DNA of 61,072 bases from Thermomucor indicae-seudaticae (lineage: Eukaryota; Mucoromycota; Mucoromycetes; Mucorales; Lichtheimiaceae), in assembly GCA_000787465.1 (NCBI GenBank), contig JSYX01000165.1, positions 1-61,072 of the forward strand, read 5' to 3'. A model generated the notes under the pieces. It did no database searches, was not told the DNA's origin, and saw only the letters and a program-made list of their open reading frames with translations. Positions 11,072-23,414 of this stretch are shown piece after piece. Numbering within the stretch: the stretch's first letter is position 1; every line of letters starts with the position of its first letter. A program made the translations under genes and the position numbers.

Positions 11072-13738
11072 TTAGTTAGACCCCTGGTCATCGACAATGA
11101 GAAGTAGAGAACAGAGAAAAATGTATATCGTTCGCAGTGCATGAGACGCACGCTCGGTCTTGATGAATATCATCCCCATCTCCCCGGATATGTTCTAGTC
11201 GCCTTCCCCTTCCCCTCCCCGAAATCGAGCCCCCAAACCTTCGTATCCCCCTTTGACAAATATTATCAAGATGTCTATCACCGCGATTATACGCACCAGC
11301 GCAATGAGGATTTCGTCGATCAATGAGGGATACGTGCTACCATGAGAACATCCCGATTAGGTAATCGTCACTCCCCAGAAAGGATAGACTACTTTTTACC
11401 CAGCAAAAAGCAGAACGCTACAGAAGCCAGATCTGACAACGGGATCATACCATAATAGTTTATTCCTCCCCGGCTACTACTACTCAGGAGACTTAGAAGA
11501 TTACTGTCTTCTTTGATCGACATATCGCGCGGATAAAAAAAGCTTTTTTTTATGTTGATATTTATTTTTACACGCTATCGTAAATTGGTAGACGCATGGT
11601 AAAAAGAGTTCCACATTTTCGGAAATAACCCCCACCTCCCATCTGACCTTGTCATCGGTATTGTGATTCCGGTCATATCGGCATTTTGCTAAATTCTGTT
11701 GAATTCATCATGTATCGTCTAGTGCAATCTGTAGGCCGCACGCAAAATCAGTCGATAGTATCGAATACTGGCCATGGAGCAGATGGCAATGAACTCGAAT
11801 CACAACGACAGCTAAAACGTCCTCTGTCGAAACTGATGTGCATTTCTTGTCGTTTTCCATCCCTCCTGTTACTGACAGATATTGCAAGATAGTGACAGTT
11901 CTGTAAATCGTTATAGTTAAGGGTGGATTGCCCAAGACGGAAATCGTTGGAGCCCGTGTGGGTGTCACAAAGGGACTCTATATTTTTCCATGTATAAGGC
12001 ATTAGCGAGCGAAAGGGAAAAGACTCACCATGCGAGACACCGAGAACGGGAAGGGAGGGAAAGAGATAGACAAAGTAGGAGACACACACACACACACGCA
12101 CACTCACTCCGTATGACACTTCTTTTACTTGTTTATTCACAGAACGCGCAGACGTATGTATCAGAATTGAGCAAAAGCATATGAATTCGTTCTGATAAAC
12201 CAGAGCAGCCAGTTTATCCTGTGCCTCGCTTCTGCTTCTAGAGTGCTACATTGAATGCGGGGAAACAAGCTGCAGGGGTCAATATAGGATGAGCATCCCA
12301 AGGGTCGCTGTGCGCGCGGGAGGGATGCATTGCAGCGGAGATGGCACAAAAAGAGTCAATCGTTACAAAGGGGAGAGAACCATTGCTTCGGATAGAGTTG
12401 CTCATCGTTCCTTCTTGGCACATGAAAGCTCTATCCATCTTGAGAAAACGGTCGGATATTATTCCGGCGTCCTCCAAAGAAACATTGTACGACCCGACTC
12501 ATCGTGGACTGCTTGCTTATTATTATTAACAAATGGCAGAACACGCCTTACGGGGGGCGGGTGAGAGCCTCCTACAACCAACTTGTCGACAAAAGACCCT
12601 TACCTTCCAACCTTATCACTGAAATGTGAAAGTAAGTCGGTCGATCTTTAAAGTTTTACTGCAGAAATGATTATTGTGCTGTGAAGAAGATCCTTGCCTT
12701 TTCTGTCCTCATCCTCCTGGGTTTAACAAATAGGGATAATGTCCCGTCGTGATTCCAGCATACCCTGCGCGGTCAGCAGCATCTAGAGTGTATCCGTGCG
12801 CTTTTTCCCACTGAACTAAATTACACTGTATACTCATGTCGTCCCTTGGAGTCTAGAATATATCTTTTTATAGGATATAATGGTTTACAGACAGAAAAAA
12901 GAAAAGCTCTATTTCCAACCGGTACATACTGCTGAACTGATCTGTAAGCCAAGACAATTCCATACCATCGAGGCGGCTAAATTGGACAGACCCAAGTGGA
13001 CGCATGACGCGCAAGGACAAACTTTACCGGGAAGCATATATCGGGCAAATGGCAGATCAATTTCAACTGTGCCCGGTAAAAGCTGATGTCCCTGGTCTGA
13101 AAAGCTCCTGATCATCCCGGGGGTAAAATAGCGTCGAGAATAAATTCTGTATTGTATGATTTCGAGGGTTTTGCTTCGAAAGAACGATTGCGCTCGTTCA
13201 GATACCGCAAACTGGTTCTGCTTGGAACGTCAAGGACAGCTTATCGATAGAGGATCTCGATAGGACACGCTAACGGGTTGTATGCAATGCAGACCTCTGC
13301 AGAAGAAAAGAAAAAGCCTACGAATGCATACGTCGCTGAGAATATACCATTGTTTTGGTTCATATCCATTTCGTCGAAAACTAGATCAGGTCACCATTAA
13401 GCACTCATGCAGACCAACGGCGCAAAGTTCCCAGCATTCAAGCAGAGTCCCACATCATGATGAGACCATGGAACACAGATCCACATAGAATGGATATGGA
13501 TATTCACTATCGTACTGCAAAGTCGTATGTATGGCGCTATGTCTTTGTTTCTCCGCTTAGCGACAATCCTCAGACAAACTGACGATACACAGTACACTTG
13601 AAAAGTTACCAAAAAATAGTGAAAACACATTAGAAGGTATATATTAAGATCATTTACAACGGGCGTTAAGTAAAAGGGAAACGACTTGTGTTACTTTGAA
13701 TGGTATCCTTCTTCGACCGCACAGTCCATGTTAGGATA
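11072..13738. other. 2.7-kb gene-empty region
   Basis: No frame on either strand shows a domain or a coherent exon series. A short CA microsatellite occurs at 12085-12099. An inverted pair, tttaccggg and cccggtaaa, lies around 13023-13080. The region separates the 5' end of the zinc-finger gene from the 3' end of the Zds gene and could hold long regulatory sequence for the former. Confidence 0.45.
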
Positions 13739-15062
13739 TCATGCGTTGTCGCCATTTGGGATAATACAGTGATCGTCTCTGCTTTGTGTGCTGCAATGTG
13801 CGACCATCGACGACGAGTTTTGGCTCCATTTTACAGAGATTTCCGACGAAGAATATGGCTCTCTTAACCGCTTCGTTTGCGGAGATATGATTGCATCCTG
13901 ATCCGCTTGAACAATAGAGAGATACCAAAACATAAAGTTGGATATGAGCACTTGATGATACAAAGGTCGTTGTGGATTCGCCAGCTTCGCGTGTGACATC
14001 TGATACACTGCTCGTTCCACAGCAAGCGGCAGTCGGTTGCTGCTTACGACGGCGACTTCTTCAGGTTTTTGCCGACGGTTGCTCCACTTTTTCAGCGACA
14101 ATGATCGCGGAATCAAACCACGAAGACTTGGCTTCTTTTTCTTCTCCGTCGCTGTCTGCTGCTTGTTGTGCTGGTCTCTATTAAACAGGTTGAATTGCTC
14201 CAAGAATGGCTGCAGCAGCAACTTTAGACTTTTTTGTCGCTTTGATTGTTCCCGTGGGAATGCAACGCTTTGCACCCGAGAGAGAATATAACTGTCTTTG
14301 GATTCGAGCAGACTAGCAGCAGTACCCAAGTCGATCCATTCGCTCACATTGACTGGTCGGTCGTAAAGTTGGATACCGCCTGGTGGCACCTTTTGACTAT
14401 TATCGGCATCCGTTGCTATTTTCTGACTGCTCTGTCGTCGTAAATGACTGGTCGACCTGCGCTGCCCTCTCCCTCTTGCCGATACAGCGGACCGTCGTGA
14501 CAGGGACTGATTTTCGCGTGGTACGAGTACAGGGGAATCGTCGTGCGATGTCGAATATCGGCTGAATTCATAGGTTCTGGAATCCTCTAATACATATGAT
14601 GCAACAGTTTGGGGGTTCATTATTGGGACATTTCGGGAAATACACACCGCAGGCACCAGAGCATACCTGCTAGACAAGCGCAATAATTATCCATTGATTC
14701 GTCCAGCATCATCGTGTTGGATAATTTGGATGGATTTCTTGGCAGTGATTCATGATTCAAATACTGCTTTCCGTGAGTTTCGATCCAAGCAACGAATTCA
14801 CTCGGGGCGATCTGCGGATGCATGTGCGCTGGAACCCTAAAACGTAATAAGCAACAAGCGGAAAACAAGGAGCACTTATCAAGAGACCCCACCAAATCAG
14901 ATCGCCACCGTCTACCACCATATGACGATCCCTTCTCTGTGTTTTGAACATATCCGTTCGACCGACGTTTCGCTCTCTATGGTCAAGACGGTCATATTGA
15001 AATGACGGTCTTTCGCTGTTCCTGCAATCAGCAGTTTTCAAAAGTGTAGGCTCATTGACCAT
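13739..15062 (-). CDS. Zds-family protein (Zds C-terminal domain)
   Basis: Three exons on the minus strand, 15062-14893, 14836-14667 and 14586-13739, sum to 1188 nt and 395 aa with no internal stop. Splicing creates DLIWVPAHMHPQIAPSEF near residue 55, matching the N-terminal conserved motif of fungal Zds proteins. Residues ~310-350 read LPLAVERAVYQMSHAKLANP and then RRPLYHQVLISNFMFWYL (seen as QRPLYHQVLISNFMFWYL), the Zds_C signature. In yeast, Zds1/Zds2 bind protein phosphatase 2A-Cdc55 and control mitotic entry, Cdc14 release and polarity. The middle is basic and Ser-rich. A first ATG in a further upstream exon cannot be excluded, since an AG acceptor-like site lies just inside exon 1. Confidence 0.82.
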
Positions 15063-15390
15063 TGCGTAATGACAATGGGAGATCCACACAGTCGGGGTAG
15101 TTGGAAAGAAGAAAAGGAACAAAAGAGTAAGGGACTCGGGCAACACGAATAAAACCTTATTTTATTGAGCAACTTTTTCCACAGGAACATCTATCCACAC
15201 GACCAGGACCCATTTCGCGCTTGGCACAGATACCTACATAAACAAACTGGGTGTCATTGGGTCAGTAAAATTGCACCCAGGATAAAAAATATTCAAAAAG
15301 GAATGTTTGCTTCGTAACTATGAAGACAACCATCCAAGGAGATTGTCTTCAACTCTTTCCGATGCGAAACCGCTTCTGTCGCAAACAGCT

Positions 15391-15570
15391 CTAGAACAGA
15401 GCATTTGCAGTCGAAACGGTTGAGTTGTTCTTCCACGTCGGTAACAGAGGACAATCATAGAGTGCGCCAGAAAGGCAACACGACTGCCCACCTGACAGGA
15501 TACACGTGGGATCTAACAATAACAGGCAAAACAAAACATCAACTTACCCTCACTCTGAAAACATTGATGA
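15391..15570 (-). CDS. possible 3' exons of a small Cys-rich protein
   Basis: On the minus strand a GT-AG intron (donor after ...TTTCAGAGTGAGG, acceptor ttgttag) joins two pieces into an open frame reading HQCFQSEDPTCILSGGQSCC and then LSGALYDCPLLPTW, ending at TAG 15393-15391. Five cysteines including a CC pair suggest a small secreted or disulfide-rich domain. No start codon, signal peptide or first exon could be fixed; a frame at 15579-15767 lies upstream but does not join cleanly. Treat this as a weak prediction. Confidence 0.25.
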
Positions 15571-16094
15571 GATAAACTTTAGGGAAGAAAGCAAGCAAGA
15601 AGCTGGCCCTTTATAAATGCTCGAGAAATTTTTTTACTGCGGAGATCATGAGGGCTTAAGCCACTCATTGCAGTTTCTTCCAGGTTCCGTGCGAAAAGTC
15701 CGCAAAGAGCTAGATCAAAGGTACACAATGAAACATTGACCAGGAGTTTGTAAACATCCAGGGACAACTACACAAGTAATGGTATGCCTACCACAAACTG
15801 GGTGACCTGCATGGGAGGTCAGGTAGCGTGTCGCGGGTGGATAGTGCTATGGCTGGTTTCGCTTAATATGAGGAGAAAGGGTCGCTAGAAAAGAAGCAGA
15901 CTATAGGCAGTCTTTCGCGGAACGCTATCTCAACACGGAGTAGTTATACCATCACTCTGGTATCAGGGTTCTCTTTTCTTAAAACTATGCTGATCAACAG
16001 CCTTCTATTTACAAATGCAAAGTCCATCGTTATGGCCAATCAGAGCCTCGGCCAACAAAATCAATTCTGCATAGTCCAGCAGCCCCTCCGGATG

Positions 16095-18166
16095 CTACCC
16101 AAGCTCCTCCGTCTCGATTAGGACACCATACAACCTATACGACATGGGTTTAGTCAGCGCTATAACGCAGGCTTCATATACTAACCCGTTGAATGGAAAG
16201 GAATCGATCGATACAGACCACGTATTCCGGTTCCTTTTTAACGTCATCCAATGACTGGATACTCGCAAAAATGAGTCTTCTGCCAAGTCCTTCTCTTCGG
16301 GCGGCTGGATACATACCATAGGCTTTAAACCGTCGATATACCGAAAAACGTTCTCTTCTCGGTCGTAATCGAGTTTGTAAGCTATGTTTTGAAGATTAAG
16401 CTATAGAGATAGCAGATGCGGTCAAGATAAAAGTATGATCTGCCTAACGGGGCTTTTTATACTTGCTATTTTCCTGTACCGCGGTGATTGCATGTTTATT
16501 ATCTTGAGCCAGCCATCAGCATTCCCAAAGGCAAAGCATGTATGAAATTCGCTGCCACTAATGCTCCAAACATGGCTCTTGCTCAATCCTTTCTTTGGTC
16601 CGTTTCGAAGATCCGGATCATGCTTTACTATGTAAGACCGGAACACGTTATCAGGATCGGTTGTAATCAATTCTGAGTCGTAGCCGGGCCACGCTAAAGC
16701 AGTACGGAAGCCTACGAGTTGCGGCGTCCTTAAGCAATCATATGATAACCTATAGAATGTGTACCCCACTCCTTACCTCGTACGCGCGTAAAAGACATTC
16801 TTAACGAAGGATCCCTGCAGTCAAAGATATATATAATTCCGTCCGTTCCCGCCGATGCATAATTCACTGGGTTATCGACTCCATGCCAGCATATGTCCCG
16901 CACCATCGTGTCATGCGCTACGCTTACAGAAATGAGGTACTCCCGGCCATCCCCCGTGTGTTCTGTCGACGATGTCAAAGCACCCTCAGCATCATACAAA
17001 GCGATGTATCCTACTCAAAAATCAATACCAGGTTATCAGATACTTCATGCTCTCTCATCCTACCATTGGAATAGCCGCATGCGATCTTGTTGGTGCCACC
17101 CCAAGCAATTGCAGTCGGCGACACACCAGGGACAGTCAATGTGCATCGAGTCCTCGTAATCCGCACTATCACTTGTTAGCTACATCTGCCAGAGCGCTTG
17201 CATATAAAACACTCACTGTAAACGGGCTGCGACAGATCTTCTTGGTTCCTCAGACGTCTGACTGCTTTGGGATGAGGTACAACGATCAGCCTCATCGTAT
17301 TATCTCCAAATATGGCGCAAAGAATGCCCAGCTTGGGTAACCAGCTTTCTGTTTGCTATCGCAATAAACTTGAGAATATAAGATAACCAGCGCAAGATAT
17401 TCTATCGCCATGTTACCTCCTCCTCCTCATAGACTCCGTATGGACACCATTTCAGTTCTGACACAATCCCAAAGTCATGCAACAGGCATAGATCCAGCGT
17501 AGGCGGCACTTGTTTCCCGTTTACAGTCAATTCACATCGCCAGAGTTGAATGCAGTTTTTGTAGGTTCCAGTGGGTTGGTGCATCTGTGCCGGATGGTAT
17601 TCTTCTTCTGTGCCACGGTACCCAGATATAGCCAAATACTGTACAAGAGGCTCGCTATCTGCCTCCGGCCGCTTTGGCACGAAATCCAGACCCCATATTG
17701 AGCCGCCAGTGTTAATCACATGGGCTCTCTTTTTGCTCATAAACTGATCTGTTTTGGGGCAACGTTATTTTAATCACGGACTGTGACAAGCGCGCGAGAT
17801 CAACTTGCCGAGGTTCACTGATTTCCGTACTGGAAGCTCAACGTCGTGTCGTTGTTTTATGCCGAAAACCACGCGCCGCGTTTTATTTTCTCCTGCTGGT
17901 GGCATGTAAGGTTCTGCCTCTCTTTGTGATATATATAAAAACATAAGACGTCGCCATTTGGGAAAGTGCGGAAAATGTCAGCAGGAATCTAACCTCTGCT
18001 CTACGAACTTCCATTCTTCAGACCGCGTGTATACATTTTGATACGCAATGCGATTTTGGATTTCGGAAACGTCAAATAGTTTGTCGGCTGTAGGTCCTCG
18101 AATGTCGAAATCAGCCTGGTTCGCATACTTGGTCTCTGTTTCCCTTCGGTCGCGATTCTTGCCCAT
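16095..18166 (-). CDS. TFIIIC WD40 subunit (Sfc6/Tfc6-like)
   Basis: TFIIIC recruits RNA polymerase III to tRNA genes. This multi-exon minus-strand gene encodes the WD40 subunit. The N-terminal exon (start ATG 18166, MGKNRDRRETET) is followed by an exon with EPYMPPAGENKTRRVVFG, then the diagnostic block VINTGGSIWGLDFVPKR with QYLAISGYRG and CIQLWRC (17402-17745). WD-type blades continue (VAHDTMVRDICWHGVDNP, GIIYIFDCRDPS, CFAFGNADGWLKIIN), and a C-terminal exon carries YKLDYDREENVFRYIDGLKP. About six or more exons; the exact junctions between 17000 and 17400 are uncertain. The last intron (about 16135-16192) may be retained or spliced without changing the stop at 16095. Confidence 0.78.
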
Positions 18167-19410
18167 TTGGAAGGATTGTGCCACCCTCTATGCAAACTTT
18201 TTTTCTGTGATGGATAAGAAAGTCCGACAGTGTGTCTTCCGCACACGCTTGTCGCTTAACCCTTATGTACCGCTAACTACACAGTTTACATAGCCTTTAG
18301 CGCATAAACAAGCACACACAGCGAGAGAAATAGCATGAGAACCAGACACTGCAATGAATGACAGGCAAAGAGATTGATCACTGGGCCGTCGGATATCTTG
18401 GCGAGTGGGATTTCCACTAGGAAACCTGTTCAAGACGATAGACGTTCTTAACGAGGTCCCTGTCCGAAATCATCGGTACTGAGTGGCGAAATGGCAGAAA
18501 ATCTGCGGTACCTGCAGAGCACAATTTTCGCCTTTGGTCAACTATGGAACGTTGCAGCCAAAAGTAATATTTAATAACATAAAAGCGACAATTGAATAGA
18601 CATTTACATTGCGTTGTTACTAGGCGCTTGTGTGATTTTCGAAAGGCAAAATGCATGGGATTTGCTTTAAGAAATGATTTGAACAGGGTCTGGAAATCAA
18701 AGTGACAAGCAGGCAAATCAGGGGTAAAAAAAATGCAGGTTGAAATTTTTTTGATACAGAGCATGTCAAATATTTTTTGTGGAAACTGAAGAACTAAATT
18801 TCTCGGCTTATATCTTGAGCATTGCTCTTTTCAGAATTCATTCATAAATATGCAACTTATTCTATCAGTTTCAAAGCAGAAGGCTTTAATTCATGACCTC
18901 CTTTACCCGTATGACATGATGTTTGATCGATCATTTATTATCACGAAAATGAACGGTTTATGCTTGGGAGACAGACGTCCCCCTTAATTTCAACCTCTTA
19001 ACTTTCAACTACGTTATTTCCAGTTTCTAGCCCTTAGAATTTGCGGAGTACCTCTGTACTAGAGTTTTGCCTTCGAGGCCTACTTTGTTTCTTTGGTCCC
19101 CAACACGAAGCAGACCAAGCTGCAGGTATCCATGAGCATGAACTCAAGGAAAAAGGTCCATGGTTAGGCTTAAAAGCCATTTACGTCTTAGTGAGACTAT
19201 TGTTGGATAAAACCGTTGTGAGCAAAATCGCAATGATCAAACCAAAGATAGACAGAGTGCTAAAGACATTAACATGGAACATTATATCGTAGTCGTTGTA
19301 TAGCATTTTCCAATAGCTCTCTTTTTGACAGTCAGGTTGTAAGTAATTTGCGCTTATAATACATTAAAAAATATCCGCGCTATCACGGCAAAGGTTGCAA
19401 AGCCAGTTGT
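18167..19410. other. intergenic region
   Basis: 1.2 kb upstream of the TFIIIC subunit and downstream of the scramblase. No frame shows a recognisable domain. A frame at 18417-18764 (-) is hydrophobic and Phe-rich but has no supporting feature. Confidence 0.4.
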
Positions 19411-21022
19411 TCACCAGCTTTCTTCGTCCTCTTCTTCTTCTCCCCAGGCGTCCCAGAAGCCACTAAGATCATCTTCCGGACTACTGACACCGGCTTCTTC
19501 GTCGTCTAACCATACGCCGCCATATTCGTTTTGTCTAGGTTGATCCATGGGACGCTGCTCTGGCTGCTGCTGCTGCTGCTGCTGCTCCACCCGACCTGCA
19601 TTGGGTCCTCCTTCAGGTACCCCTGCACCAGCATCTGGTTCTCGCGACTCCTCGCCGCTACCGAAGCCAAAGAAGGGGATCGGCAAAATTCCTCCGCCGC
19701 TGCACCCGTTGTCAAATAACGCGTTTGCGTACGAGATGGAAAAGAAAAAAAGACTTACCCATGTTGTGAGTGTCGTGAGAAATAGTCAAAATCGATCGAA
19801 ACAGCACATGCAAGTGTCACTGCTCGTTCGTCTAATGTCATGCCTCGTGAGTTTCCTTCGACTGCATCCATGCGCAAAACATATTCGCCAGTATCTGTAA
19901 ATATCTTTTTAAAATTTGTTTCGTCAAATATCAGTTCGCCCACTTGCAAAAGTCTGGCAATAACTTACTTCACGCGCAAATCCTGTAAAGTTACGATTCA
20001 CATCGCCAAGGATTCCTCCGTTCTCGTCTTTCAAAGCAAAGTCCCATCCAAGAAAGGGTGTATCAATGTAGGCAAACTGGGTTTTGCTTTTTTTTTTTGG
20101 TTGTACGGGCGTCTCAGCTCCCCAAAGATAAAAGTATTTGGATAGCCCCTCCTGCTTACCCTACAAAGAGATCGTACTTTCTCCGAAACGGGTGCCATCG
20201 CTGTTGCACTTCGCCAATTAACCGATCATCCGAGGTGTAGATAAAGATACGGCTGTTGATAAACGCAAAAGGACGAACAATCTACAAAGATAGAGTCTGC
20301 TTTATACATACCAACCTCCTTTTCACTTGCACGATCTTACCTTGAATACCACTTCACCCTGGGCATTGAGCACTGTCGCATTCATCGGCCTATGCGTCCG
20401 CAGGAACTGCCGGCTCAATGATTTCATGAACCCTTCCTCTTCAGCAATATAGCCCACGTAATTGCCTTGTGGATCCATTATTTTATAGCGGTTTGCTTGC
20501 TCGTATCCCTTGGTTGCTGCGCGTTTGCAAACACATACTGACTACAAACCAAACCCCCCCGTTCCAACCTACCAGAAAAATATTCATCATTTCCAATTCT
20601 CTACCAACGACCAGTGCCGGCTGCGCAAGCACAGGCGTGCCATGATAGTCGGGCGTTACCACAGCGCCTTCTTTGGCCTCTGGGATTTCGACAGGCACTT
20701 GGGCGGGATTAGGCGAAAACTGCTGGTCTTCCTGTACTGTAATGTTCGGGCGTCGTGCAACAGAGGGTGCTGCCTTGACACGCAGCTGGTCGACGTGGCT
20801 CAAGATACGACTGCGAGGTCCTACCCAATGGGTAATTCAGTATAACGCTTCACGCATCGATTGCTGCCATTTACCAGGCTGTCTGGGATTTCGAAGTGAA
20901 GAGTAGTAGACGGACGACTGAAGACATGCCCTTCGTCTGTGGGGGGCGATGCTCGACCCTACTTGTCGACTGGCGAAACCATGCGCCAATCGTCTTGCTG
21001 CCACTGAATGTCGTGGATGCAT
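19411..21022 (-). CDS. AIM25: phospholipid scramblase family protein, mitochondrial (Aim25-like)
   Basis: Multi-exon minus-strand gene. It begins MHPRHSVAARRLAHGFASRQ, an Arg-rich amphipathic leader typical of mitochondrial import, as known for yeast Aim25. Exon 1 splices at CCT-G to a block starting PRSRILSHVDQLRV. Family motifs follow: PVLAQPALVVGRELEMMNIF, GFMKSLSRQFLRTHRPMN, MNATVLNAQGEVVFKIVRPF, LIGEVQQRWHPFRRKYDLF, GWDFALKDENGGILGDVNRNF, and the C-terminal block GMTLDERAVTLACAVSIDFD with YFSRHS. The final exon adds a low-complexity tail with a polyglutamine run (Q7) and an acidic end (EEEEDEES). The start codon lies 88 nt from that of the divergent TTC4 gene. Confidence 0.9.
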
Positions 21023-21110
21023 AATTACAGAGTATGGCAACAACTCAACCCCGACCCTCTTTTTCTTCTGTGACTTGAAGAAGCCAACGGGTTTCTCGAC
21101 GAGACACAAC
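21023..21110. promoter_or_regulatory. 88-bp bidirectional promoter
   Basis: Only 88 bp separate the start codon of the scramblase (minus) from that of the TTC4-like cochaperone (plus). Both must use promoter elements inside this segment or inside each other's 5' coding region. The plus strand has a short pyrimidine tract (cctctttttcttctg). Confidence 0.6.
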
Positions 21111-22342
21111 ATGGCAGCACCTGTGGGGCCTCAGCAGCGCCGTTCCGAATATGCGATGGATCCAGACAATCTGGACGAGGAACTTGGCAAGGTGCCATTG
21201 TTCATGAGGCAATTGCCAGAAGAAGAAAATGAAACGCTAGAAGCATTACAATCACTGGTATATGACGGTACACCAGAAGGTAAGCTAGCTCCTTTCCCCC
21301 GCCCGCTCGAGCCAAGTTCATTGAAACGGGGTTGAAAGAGATTGCCGAAAACTTCAAAAACCAGGGAAATGATTGCTTCAAGGAGGGAAAGCTGAAATAC
21401 AAGGATGCCATCGATTATTACACCAGAGCCCTGGAGACAGACTGTAAAGACACCAAGATTATCGAAGCATGTCTGGCCAACCGCGCGGCTGTCAACTTGG
21501 AACTTGGTAAGCCATACATGGACGGGAAGAATAGGAGGGAAACGGATGCTTGACAAAGGGCATACAGGGAATTATGGACGTGTTTTGAGAGACTGTGCGA
21601 AATGTCTGGAACTGAATCCAAGACATGTCAAGGCGCTTTACCGCTCTGCACGCGCATTATTGGCACTCGATCGGGTTGAAGAGGCCCTTGATTGCTGCGA
21701 ACATGCACTGGCTATTGAACCCGACAATGCAGCGGTTAAGGCTGTGCGTGAGAAAACACAGAAGCGAAAGGAACAAATCGAAGCCAAGCAACGGCAAAAG
21801 GAGCAAAAGGAACGCGAAGAAAAGGAGGCAAAGGAGCGCCTAGAAAAGGCTTTTGCAGTAAGTTGGGTCTTCACGTCTTTCGTATAAGCAGCCAAACTAA
21901 ATCTCGTAAAAAAAAGGAGCGCAAAATCAAGTTTGAAGTGACGGATCCAGAGGTGCGAGAGAAAGCGAACATCCAGCTTGATCCAGAAACCAACACACTT
22001 TCATGGCCGGTTTTCTTTCTGTATCCGGAATACAAGGAGAGTGATTATATCCAGTCCTTCAATGAGACGAACACGTTCCTGGACCATCTGGAGGTCATGT
22101 TTGAGCAACGCGCACCGTGGGATAAAAGGGGCGACTATACACCTGCCAATCTCGAGGTTTATTTTGAGAATAACCAAAAGTTACGACCAAGCCTTATCAA
22201 GGTCGGAAAGAAACTGCCGCTGGGCAAGATATTGTCGCTTGACCAATACGTTGTCACCAATGGCGTTCCAAGCTTCATCATTCTCCCAAAAAGCTCACCC
22301 TTTAAAGACCAATTTTTGCAAAAGTATAAAAAGGATTCATAG
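21111..22342 (+). CDS. CNS1: TTC4/Cns1-type TPR cochaperone of Hsp90
   Basis: Four exons by eye. The N-terminal segment ends with VPLFMRQLPEEENETLEALQ, the block that precedes the TPRs in TTC4/Cns1. The TPR array follows (EIAENFKNQGNDCFKEGKL, LANRAAVNLELG, NYGRVLRDCAKCLELNPRH, KALYRSARALLALDRVEEAL), then a charged coiled-coil region rich in KEQKEREEKEAKE, and the C-terminal wheel domain WPVFFLYPEYKESDYIQSF through VPSFIILPKSS. About 360 residues, the normal family length. In yeast Cns1 is essential, binds Hsp90/Hsp70 tails through its TPRs and assists translation elongation factor 2 folding. Cytosolic/nuclear. Convergent with the next gene; the stop codons are about 50 bp apart. Confidence 0.9.
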
Positions 22343-22390
22343 ACATGCCGCATTGTACCATCATCGACATATTAAAGTTTAAGGTATCCT

Positions 22391-23319
22391 TCAATGACGG
22401 TGGTGGGAATCTGGGCTGACGGAGTCGTCATCGTCAGACATGCTCATAACGCCATAGCTGCTCGTTTCGTTATCGGAGCTTGGTGCTTGGGGTGTTCTCA
22501 TGGATGCGAAGCTGAGGTCCGAAGTGTCACTCTGCATTCTTTGGTGTTCCACAGACGCATTGTCCAGGCGGGACCAGCCTCCGTCCGAATCTTCCGGGGA
22601 GGGTGGTTGGTGAAATTCAGCAGACGGTATTTGCAGGGAGAGTCGACGACTTGCTTCGCTGTTGTTGTTGCTGCTGCTACTACGTCTGCTGCTTGGTTCG
22701 TTTTCGGTGCGCGATTGTGTGGGACGTGTGAAAAACGACGGGACGCCATCGAAATCCGGTTTCGGAGGCACTTCCGTATGGTTGGAATCATCCATACTAG
22801 TGACTGACATGCCCATGATGCTGTTTCCTCGATTCTGAATGGATTGCCGTCGTCGCTGTAGTTCCGCCATCTGTTCGTCCAACAAGGATTGCTCTAGTGC
22901 AAGCTGGGCTCGTTTTTCGTATAAACTTTTCTCCATCTCAGCTAACTCATAATCATCAGCCCACGAAAACTATCACTTTATCATTAGCACGCTTGATGGT
23001 TTCAAACCAGATATGGACTCACTCGGTCACTTTGGCCCGCGTGTCTGCGCCGCAGTCCAGTGCCAGACGCTCTTGCCCTGCTGCTGCTGCTGCTGCTGCG
23101 CATAAGTGGTCTATCATCATCGTCGTCCTCGTCATCGCTGCTTGTAAAGTAGCAGGTGCTTGTCGATCGTTTTTCGTTATATTGGCGAACGTACTCTTGG
23201 TATTGTCTGCGTTCTTGTTCTTCCTGCCACTTTCTCCAGAGGTACTCGCCGCCTTCGTAGACTCCCCAGACCGCCAAAGGTACAGCGATAGCAATAGCGA
23301 CGATAGCGACAGGATGCAT
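22391..23319 (-). CDS. orphan single-pass membrane protein
   Basis: Two exons, 23319-23023 and 22969-22391, sum to 876 nt (291 aa) with a clean open frame across the junction (DRFSWADDYELAEME). Residues 3-20 (PVAIVAIAIAVPLAVWGV) form a membrane anchor or uncleaved signal, followed by a charged segment (YLWRKWQEEQERRQYQEYV), an acidic run (SSDDEDDDDD), a short coiled coil (EKSLYEKRAQLALEQSLLDE) and a long Ser-rich disordered tail rich in SP and acidic patches, which looks heavily phosphorylated. No family recognised. The topology suggests an anchored scaffold with a cytosolic tail. A minus-strand TATA-like site with a CCAAT box lies about 90 nt upstream. Confidence 0.75.
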
Positions 23320-23406
23320 GATAAAAATGGCTTCTCTAAAACAAAGCCAAAGATACTTTGCCAGAAAAATGCAAGAGAAAGAAGGGACGTAAAACAGAAA
23401 ACGCCT

Positions 23407-23414
23407 TTTTTATA
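23407..23414 (-). promoter_or_regulatory. candidate TATA box with adjacent CCAAT
   Basis: The minus strand reads gccaatataaaaaaggc, about 90 nt upstream of the ATG at 23319 of the orphan membrane protein. Confidence 0.45.

Noticed and set aside
11510..11545. Second MITE end (catatcgcgcgg)
   Set aside because: Only about 11 bp match the 8353-8510 termini, with no partner end or TA flank; chance is likely.
12085..12105. CA microsatellite as a possible regulatory Z-DNA element
   Set aside because: Short simple repeat with no context to support a role.
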